Source: Chinchilla lanigera (lineage: Eukaryota > Chordata > Mammalia > Rodentia > Chinchillidae). From it: 64,000 nt of DNA. The translations under genes were made by a program, and so were the position numbers. A model generated the notes under the pieces. The model ran no database searches. It was not told the origin of the DNA and saw only the letters and a program-made list of their open reading frames with translations. The stretch covers positions 22,697,499 to 22,761,498 of the forward strand of contig NW_004955417.1 of assembly GCF_000276665.1 (NCBI RefSeq), in the 5' to 3' direction. Below, one piece after another: positions 58,200 through 64,000 of the stretch (position 1 is its first letter; every line of letters starts with the position of its first letter).

Positions 58200-59030
58200 C
58201 ACACAATTTACAAAAGAAATATTAAATGTAAAAGAAAGTACTGTGAGAAGCCTGGATATGTTTTTCTCAGGTATTTTCATTTTAAATTAAGACTAATGCT
58301 GTGTTTTCCATTACTTTATAAAGCATTACAAACGATTAGTGTCAAATAGGTCTTACTTTCTAAGTTCTTAACATTCAATTTTCCATTAGATGAATATGCT
58401 GGCTATCCCTGTCTTTTGGTTCTTAGGTAAGTGAATGATTTATTAGACCTGGTCCTCATTTCATGAGCTTTTCTCATTTCACCTTGAAGAAACTGTAAAT
58501 ATTTATAGAAGATGAACCACACGTATCTGTTTCTGAAAAATGTCAGAATACAGAACTCAAATCAAATGCCGAACAGAAGCTATTTCCTAGCACTACATAC
58601 TGTGGCAATTTAATTTCCACTGACATGTTTTCCTAGTTTTTCCCACAATTCCTAAATCAAAAACTACTGAAATCATCCATTAAGTATGCATCCACATATT
58701 AGCAAGTCAAAGAAATCTAAGCAATCATAAGGTATTATAAAAAGGATCACACCTTTAAAAAAAATCAATTCTGTTCACTTAATCTCACACCGTAAGAAAA
58801 ACAGTAATTAAGGTTATGTTTGAACTGATCCTCTTTCCTTTTATTTTGTTCTCTGATATTCAAGATGCTCTGTTGAGCTCTGCAATAGAATTCCAAGTCC
58901 AGGCAATCAGAATGCAGAGAAAAAAACCAAGAGTATACAGTCCACCAGAGCAAACCATGGCTGGTTGTGTTTATCAATATATCCCTTCTACTACCGTCCC
59001 GATGATATGACTCAAATAATCTTTCATTCC
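58200..59030. other. Intergenic, AT-rich unique sequence
   Basis: No repeat family or gene recognised. Several ATTTA and TAAT motifs. Confidence 0.45.
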
Positions 59031-59034
59031 TGTT

Positions 59035-59103
59035 TTTCTTCTTCCCTACAAGGCTTCCTGCATGCTCGGCATGTGCTCTACTACTGAGCTACTCCCCAGC
59101 TCC
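59035..59103 (-). repeat. ID SINE fragment (antisense)
   Basis: GGCTTCCTGCATGCTCGGCA followed by TGTGCTCTACTACTGAGCTA and CTCCCCAGCTCC is the reversed ID body. Confidence 0.88.
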
Positions 59104-59117
59104 AGTGGAACCCACCT

Positions 59118-59245
59118 TTCTTGAAGACAGTTTAGAATCTAAGTAAAAAGCCTTAAAATTTACATTCCCTTTGACCAGTAAGTCCACTCTAGGAATTTAG
59201 CCTAGGCAAATAATTACTATGTGAGCAAATACTTGGACTCTAGAA
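59118..59245 (+). repeat. Short L1M fragment
   Basis: ATTCCCTTTGACCAGTAAGT, CCACTCTAGGAATTTAGCCT and AGGCAAATAATTACTATGTG match an L1 ORF2 3' segment. Confidence 0.75.
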
Positions 59246-59976
59246 TGTTCAGTCATCCGCTTTTCAAAGTAAAATCCAATCACTTCACACCCTGGGAGGA
59301 TGGCCTAGGATATATCCCTCATCATGAGCACGTGAGTGCCTGCTATTTGCCAACCAGTCCTTCCTGTGGGCTTTATCCCAATTCCCAGGGAACTTCTTTA
59401 GCACTCAGAACCAATCTATAATAAAATACTGTTCTCATTTCTCATCTCATCTGCACAGGGAAAGTGAGGGTAGGAAGCTAAGCTACTCGTTCCAACCCAG
59501 CTGACCGATCCCAAAGCCTGGCGGTATCGTCACGACAATGTGGAAAGCGCGTGTTCTCAACTCTCCAGGCCCCTTGCATCCCCTTTCTAATAATCCCCAG
59601 AGAGGGCCATTGTCTGTGAGCTCACAGATGACTGGTCTACCAGTTGGGACATCTCACTGATATGGGTGTTACACAGGCAAAGGATCTGCAAAAACCTTTC
59701 AAACTTAAAACCTGTTAAAATATTTCTTCCAATGTCTTACTGTTCTCCCCATTTCTTCATACTTGCTTGTAACACTCACGGTTAGCTGAACTGTGCTTCA
59801 GCTATGGAAAGGTAAGTATGAAATCCTACAAGAAGTAACACATCTGAAGTAATTCATCTTTATATGAAATACAGTGTTCTGGTGAAGTTTTCTAAAACTC
59901 CTGTGCCCAGTGGTGTCTGAACATCACCAGGGAAGGTGGTGCCTGGGGAAGCAGCCTGGGTGTGCCCAGCCGGCTG

Positions 59977-60073
59977 GGGACAGGGGTCCCTGGGTCTGAA
60001 GCCTGAGCTTCTGGAAAGCCCTCGGGACAGGGGTCCCTCAGGTCTGAAGCCTGAGCTTCTGGAAAGCCCTCGG
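59977..60073. repeat. Tandem duplication, two units of about 48 bp
   Basis: A unit starting GGGACAGGGGTCCCT and ending GGAAAGCCCTC occurs twice in tandem, almost identically (a short CA/G difference and one indel). It lies about 210 bp beyond the inferred EIF3H mRNA end, in GC-rich unique sequence. Confidence 0.9.
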
Positions 60074-60284
60074 GAGCAGCGCAGTCTACAAGTTCACAGC
60101 AGGGGCTGGGGTTTGCAGTGGGAGCAGGAGCACAGTGCTAGTCCCTGGGGCTAAAATGGGGCCTAAGAGGCGCAGTGTCGTGAGCCCCTGAGTCTGCATC
60201 AGGCAACCCTTGTTTCCTGTCTGGAAATGCGCAAGCGTAAACAAAATGAAAATAAGCTAGATAAGACACATGGAAAACTGCATC

Positions 60285-60556
60285 AACAAGCAATCACAAC
60301 TGTGTTTTATTTTATTACTGGCTAGAAAGATGTTGCAGCCAAAAATAGCAACGACATTAAAGAGTCTGTGCTTTTCAATATAGAAATCTATGTCTTTGGA
60401 GTGCGGCCCTGCTGTGACTGCAGCAGGCCACGTCAACTCCTCTTCTGGAAATGTCCTCTCAGTTGTTGTATTCTTGAAGAGCCTGAGCCATGAAGAGTTT
60501 GCCTAAGTTCTGGGCGGTGAACTCCTTGATGTTCTGGCAGTACGTGTTAATCTGGC
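60285..60556 (-). CDS. EIF3H: EIF3H terminal exon: 32 codons including stop, then 3' UTR
   Basis: The acceptor is CAG (complement of 60557-60559) after a TCTCTTTTTATTTC pyrimidine tract. Coding sequence covers 60556-60459 and ends QALQEYNN followed by TGA. The 3' UTR runs from 60458 to about 60285 (around 174 bases). The 3' end is inferred from the polyadenylation signals at 60306-60316. The UTR contains a perfect 7-bp hairpin at 60408-60427. Confidence 0.92.
60306..60316 (-). promoter_or_regulatory. Two overlapping AATAAA polyadenylation signals of EIF3H
   Basis: On the minus strand AATAAAATAAA contains two canonical hexamers sharing one base (complement of 60306-60311 and 60311-60316). They lie about 143-153 bases after the stop codon. 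Cleavage would be expected 10-30 bases further, near 60285, and a TG-rich stretch (GTTGTGATTGCTTGTTG) follows, as expected for a downstream element. Confidence 0.85.
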
Positions 60557-61953
60557 CTGCATGTTTGAAATAAAAAGAGAACCATGATGTTCCACAAAAT
60601 GGTAACATGACTCACAACTCTAGTCAAACAAGAAGACCGGAACACAGAAATCACCAGTATTGTCTTTTAAATTAAAAATTTCTAAGAACTGTTCTACTTT
60701 TCCATAAGGCATAATTAAGATTATAATGTCTTTTGAAAAGAAGTTATCTTCCATCCTTGACGATACAGAGAATGAAGGAAAACTACAACTTTTCAAAGGT
60801 TATCAGCCGTTAAGGACACAGCAGGTCAGAACAATGGTGTACGAGGACAACTGAGAGAAACAGCACCGGCTGCCTTAGCAGGCTCAAAGGAGACAGCAAC
60901 ACAGTCACAGAACGGCACACCAGATGGATCCACCTGACCCGAATATCAACAGTACACAGCTGTCTTCATTCTAAGCCGCTGTCCCCCAAGCCACATGCAA
61001 GCAGGAGCAGAGTCCTCGCGAAGAAGGGCTCCATTTTCACTCTGTGTGTCTCACATGGAATCCTCTATTGAAAGCAGAGGCACTGCACTTCTGTTTGGAC
61101 TGCAGCTTACGGAAAGAACTGTGTCTTGGTTTCCCAAACCTATCTTCTACGTGTACTAGAAAGTTTTAAGGAACTTACATTTTTCACCCACTTAAAAAAT
61201 GTATCAACAGAACTAAGAAATTATGGAAGATCAACTTTTGAGTGAGATTTTTCACTCCAATAAATTTCTCAGACAGCTGATAAAATCAAACAATACAATA
61301 TTTCTAAAGAAACAAGCCAACTAAGAGCATGGATATGACACACTAAAACCACCTCAGGCAGTAGGACAGGTGATGACAAATGCTAACAGTTCCCAAAGGA
61401 AGTTCATCCAGAACTGCATTCCTGCTGTCATAATTTAAGGCAAAGAACTGCTATCTTCTCCTAGTTAGAAGCTCCAAGTACTCAGCGTACAGTGCTAAAG
61501 CAGTAGAAGAACAGGGGCTTGAGCTACATGATCTTTTGCACTATGACGCTGTAAATAACTTTTCTTCTGTAGGAAAGATGATTCAATAAAACATTTCCAC
61601 TTTAGAAAGCTGACAATACCATGCCAAAAAACACACTCCGCAAAACACTGAAAGAACTGAGACTTAACAAACTTCAGAATCTAGAGTTGCTAGGCTCAAA
61701 CTCATTTTTCAATCACTGTACATATCTCCACTTCTATGGACTACTTTTCTGGCTGCAAACTGCTGTCTTTCGCTTGCGGAAAAGCGAGAAAACCAGCTGT
61801 CTTGCGCTGGCAAACCCCACCTGCGATGAGCAGCGAGTCCATTCTGGCCGGGGCCTGGTGGGGCTTAAAGAGCTTGGACAGGTCCTCCTCAGGGAGCGGG
61901 GGTTCTCCTCGGCTCTGGCGCTGCATGTTTTCTTGCTGGCGACGCTGCTGATA
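60459..61953 (-). CDS. EIF3H: EIF3H, C-terminal 76 residues (two exons, partial gene)
   Basis: This is the 3' coding end of eukaryotic translation initiation factor 3 subunit H, a non-catalytic MPN-domain subunit of the cytoplasmic eIF3 complex, which helps load mRNA and initiator tRNA on the 40S ribosome. The coding sequence is the join of 61953-61821 and 60556-60459 on the minus strand. The first part reads [11 protein letters not shown] and ends MDSLLIA plus one base of a glycine codon. The second completes that glycine and continues [12 protein letters not shown] to the terminal QALQEYNN and stop. This matches the C-terminus of mammalian eIF3h as I remember it (352 residues in human); the MPN domain lies in upstream exons outside the window. 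Both intron ends are GT-AG and the frame is intact, so this is the functional gene and not a processed copy. Compared with human, KPPQPPAR appears here as KPHQAPAR. Confidence 0.97.
60557..61820 (-). other. EIF3H: EIF3H last intron (1264 bp)
   Basis: The intron is bounded by GTGGGG (complement of 61815-61820) and the acceptor CAG (complement of 60557-60559). I see no SINE or LTR inside it, which is unusual against the dense repeats elsewhere in the window. If retained, the reading frame continues 26 codons ([10 protein letters not shown]... to ...LQPEK) before a stop. Confidence 0.9.
61821..61953 (-). CDS. EIF3H: EIF3H penultimate coding exon
   Basis: The exon is 133 bases long: 44 codons plus one base (phase 1 exit). 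The acceptor is the CAG complementary to 61954-61956, preceded by a TTTGCATTT pyrimidine stretch. The donor is GCAG followed by GTGGGG (GT complementary to 61819-61820). It encodes a glutamine- and arginine-rich linker ([17 protein letters not shown]), then the acidic [12 protein letters not shown] segment and the start of the helical tail (ARMDSLLIA). The linker and tail lie C-terminal to the MPN core of the subunit. Confidence 0.96.
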
Positions 61954-64000
61954 CTGAAATGCAAAGTGACAATGAGTTGGTGATTTTTCTGTCTGTGGAC
62001 CAAAAAAAAACCTCCTACACAACCAGCAAAATCTTGTGGCTCTGAATTCCAATCTTAGTTTTGTAAGTGGTAATATTTGGCAACTTGCTTCTAAGCAGCT
62101 AAATGTAGGAACAGTAGAAAAACAATCCTTCTCTGTAAACTCCAGTGTCACCCTGTTCTTAACTAACACCTCAGAAAACCAAAGTGCTTCTGGAAGAGGA
62201 GGCTTTCACAGGCTCTGACGAGCAAGCAAAGGAGGAACGTGAGCACTCGCACGAGAGTGAATGGGTCATCCTAACCCCAGCAGCTACGTAATGAACCGCC
62301 CCGAGGCGATGCTTTCGACTCCATCTCCACTGACCTCACATCACCGCAACAGCAATGATGCTACTCCCACTGTGCGCACTCTCATTACCACTCTTACCAG
62401 CAAACTGTGCCTACCTCTGCAGCTAAGAGTGCAAACTAGCTCAGACGATGCTTCAAACGCTTTCAAACTCTGAATTCGTGTGCTTCGCCAAAGAGAAGCT
62501 GGAACTACACAAAGACAGGGTTAACTAGAAAGCCATTTACGTCAGTTACAGTTAAACGGTAATAGCTGTAGATGGCTCACAACAGCAGCAGAAGTAACAC
62601 CCTGGACACACACTCCTGAAAGGCCGAGTAATGAGAAATCAAAATGGGACAGTAAAAATTAAGTCGTTGGATTCCTATGAAAACTAAGGGCAGTGACAGT
62701 TTTTCCTACAGAAGGACAGCAACTTGCTTTGTGAAGATTTCTTTACTCCTTATAGAGTATGAAAGTAAAAGACAAACTTAAAAGGCATAAATGATGCTGT
62801 ACCTATGAACAAATGTCAAATGCAAAATTTTAATACACTGACTGAAAAGTGGCCAGGCGTGATAGCACACACCTGTACTCCCAGCACTTGGAAGGCTGAG
62901 GCAGGAGGATTACTGCAAGTTCGAGGTCCGCCTGAACTGCATAGTGAAAACCCTGTCTCAAAAAGACCAAAAATAAAAATAAAAACAAAAAAGACTACAA
63001 AGTTTCAATAGAAGACTGGTTTCCATAATCAACTGGTTCTCAGGTGACGGATAACTCAAGTTGATGCCCTGAGTGAATCCTTTACCTACAGGTAAAGCCA
63101 GCAGGAGAAGGAAATCAAGTTGGGATGACCCCCTCTCCCCAAGTTTATCAGAGATCTGCATCCACCACATGTCCGGTTTGAAAGGGACTGTACAGATTTA
63201 CATGCTTTTTCAATTCAAGTATGGCAAAAATAGAATTTTAAATTTCACTATATGCATGAACCCTGATCATGAAAATTCTTTAACATACAATACTCTTAGA
63301 ATCAGTTTATTTAGAATTTTATGTTTAAAGTACATTTTAATAAATAGTATTCATATGTAAATACCACTTTCCCAGAAAAATATTCTGGAATTACTTTATG
63401 TATGAATCAAATACTAAAAGTAATACAGTGCATAGATCATACTCCAGGAGCTGTGAGAGCCATGTGGTCTTCGGGCAACACTGGTAAAGAAAAGGCTGAA
63501 TGGCCGCAGCAGCGTGTATGTCCGCGTGAGAATACGCGGGTAACTCTAGGGTTTTTGTCAGTGTTACACTACCTACTTCACAGCAGTCGGTCTATTATTT
63601 CCTATCAAAATTGCTTGCTCTTAATCACAATTGCTCAGTTTTTTTAAATGAACTGAAGATTGCTAACTATGCTGCAATGAGCCACTACGAAACCAATTAT
63701 AGTTAGTAAAGAAATGAGCTGTGACACTCAGGAAACTCTCTGCCTCTGATTTCTGCAATAAATGTATCTTATTTGCATAACCTTGATGTTATACTCTGAA
63801 CTTAATATACCAGCTCTCTTCAGTCAGACACTTTTAAATGCAAGGTATAAATAATAGAACATATTTTACAAAAGAATAATCTTTTAAAATATGATGGAGT
63901 ATTAGCTAACAGCCAATGTTGCACCAAGATAATTCAGTTCACTGTGAAGAGGACTCTTGAAGCATCGCACCTAAGAATGGCTGTGTCGAACTCCCGCACA
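61954..64000 (-). other. EIF3H: EIF3H preceding intron, 3' part only
   Basis: This is intronic sequence upstream of the penultimate exon. I looked on the minus strand for the preceding eIF3h segment (the region before YQQRRQQ) and did not find it, so the intron continues beyond the window. It contains one B1-like SINE near 62852-62992 and otherwise unique AT-rich sequence. Confidence 0.85.
62852..62992 (+). repeat. B1-like SINE in EIF3H intron
   Basis: A 7SL-derived SINE beginning GCCAGGCGTG, with the box-B-like stretch CTGAGGCAGGAGGATTAC and the end CCCTGTCTCAAAAA, followed by an A-rich tail. It is antisense to EIF3H. Confidence 0.9.

Noticed and set aside
61621..61983. Plus-strand ORF of 120 codons opposite the EIF3H exon
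   Set aside because: Shadow of the minus-strand EIF3H exon in another frame.
1..64000. CRISPR arrays, bacterial operons, tRNA or rRNA genes
   Set aside because: No spaced palindromic repeats, no cloverleaf genes other than tRNA-derived SINE remnants, and clear mammalian repeat content.

Overview
This is nuclear DNA from a placental mammal, almost certainly a rodent. The only gene I can identify is the 3' end of EIF3H (eukaryotic translation initiation factor 3 subunit H), read on the minus strand at the right edge. The rodent call rests on the short interspersed repeats: about 20 copies of 7SL-derived B1-like SINEs, B1-ID hybrid SINEs and tRNA-derived ID elements, with no B2 or B4 seen. That mix fits a non-muroid rodent of the squirrel, beaver or kangaroo-rat type; I cannot fix the species. 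Ancient mammalian repeats (MIR, L2, L1M tails, MLT1/MST-type MaLR LTRs, Tigger, hAT and mariner remnants) fill much of the rest.

Layout. Positions 1 to about 60.28 kb are intergenic and lie downstream (3') of EIF3H. In human the corresponding interval is the gene-poor region between EIF3H and TRPS1 (8q23.3, from memory). It contains no open reading frame that I recognise or believe. The longest ones (195-272 codons) sit in GC-rich patches, overlap on both strands or run through repeats. Notable repeat structures are two palindromic mariner-derived elements (14.2-14.8 kb and 27.7-28.25 kb), an L2 copy of about 1.1 kb (31.0-32.2 kb), several MLT1 LTRs split by younger SINEs, a Tigger-type element split by a SINE (16.9-17.5 kb), an L1M tail split by a SINE (3.1-3.9 kb), and a direct repeat of about 88 bp at 34.07 and 35.21 kb. 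GC-rich or CpG-richer patches lie at 18.9-19.4, 41.4-41.95 and 43.9-45.5 kb. Several repeat-poor, AT-rich unique stretches (for example 5.57-5.8, 11.03-11.27, 26.85-27.06 and 54.9-55.26 kb) look like possible conserved regulatory DNA.

EIF3H. The last coding exon (stop codon at 60459-60461, coding part 60459-60556) and the penultimate exon (61821-61953) join in frame across a GT-AG intron. Together they encode the last 76 residues of the protein. Two overlapping AATAAA signals (minus strand, 60306-60316) place the mRNA end near 60285. From 61954 to the window edge is part of the preceding intron. No prokaryotic features, CRISPR arrays, tRNA or rRNA genes were found.
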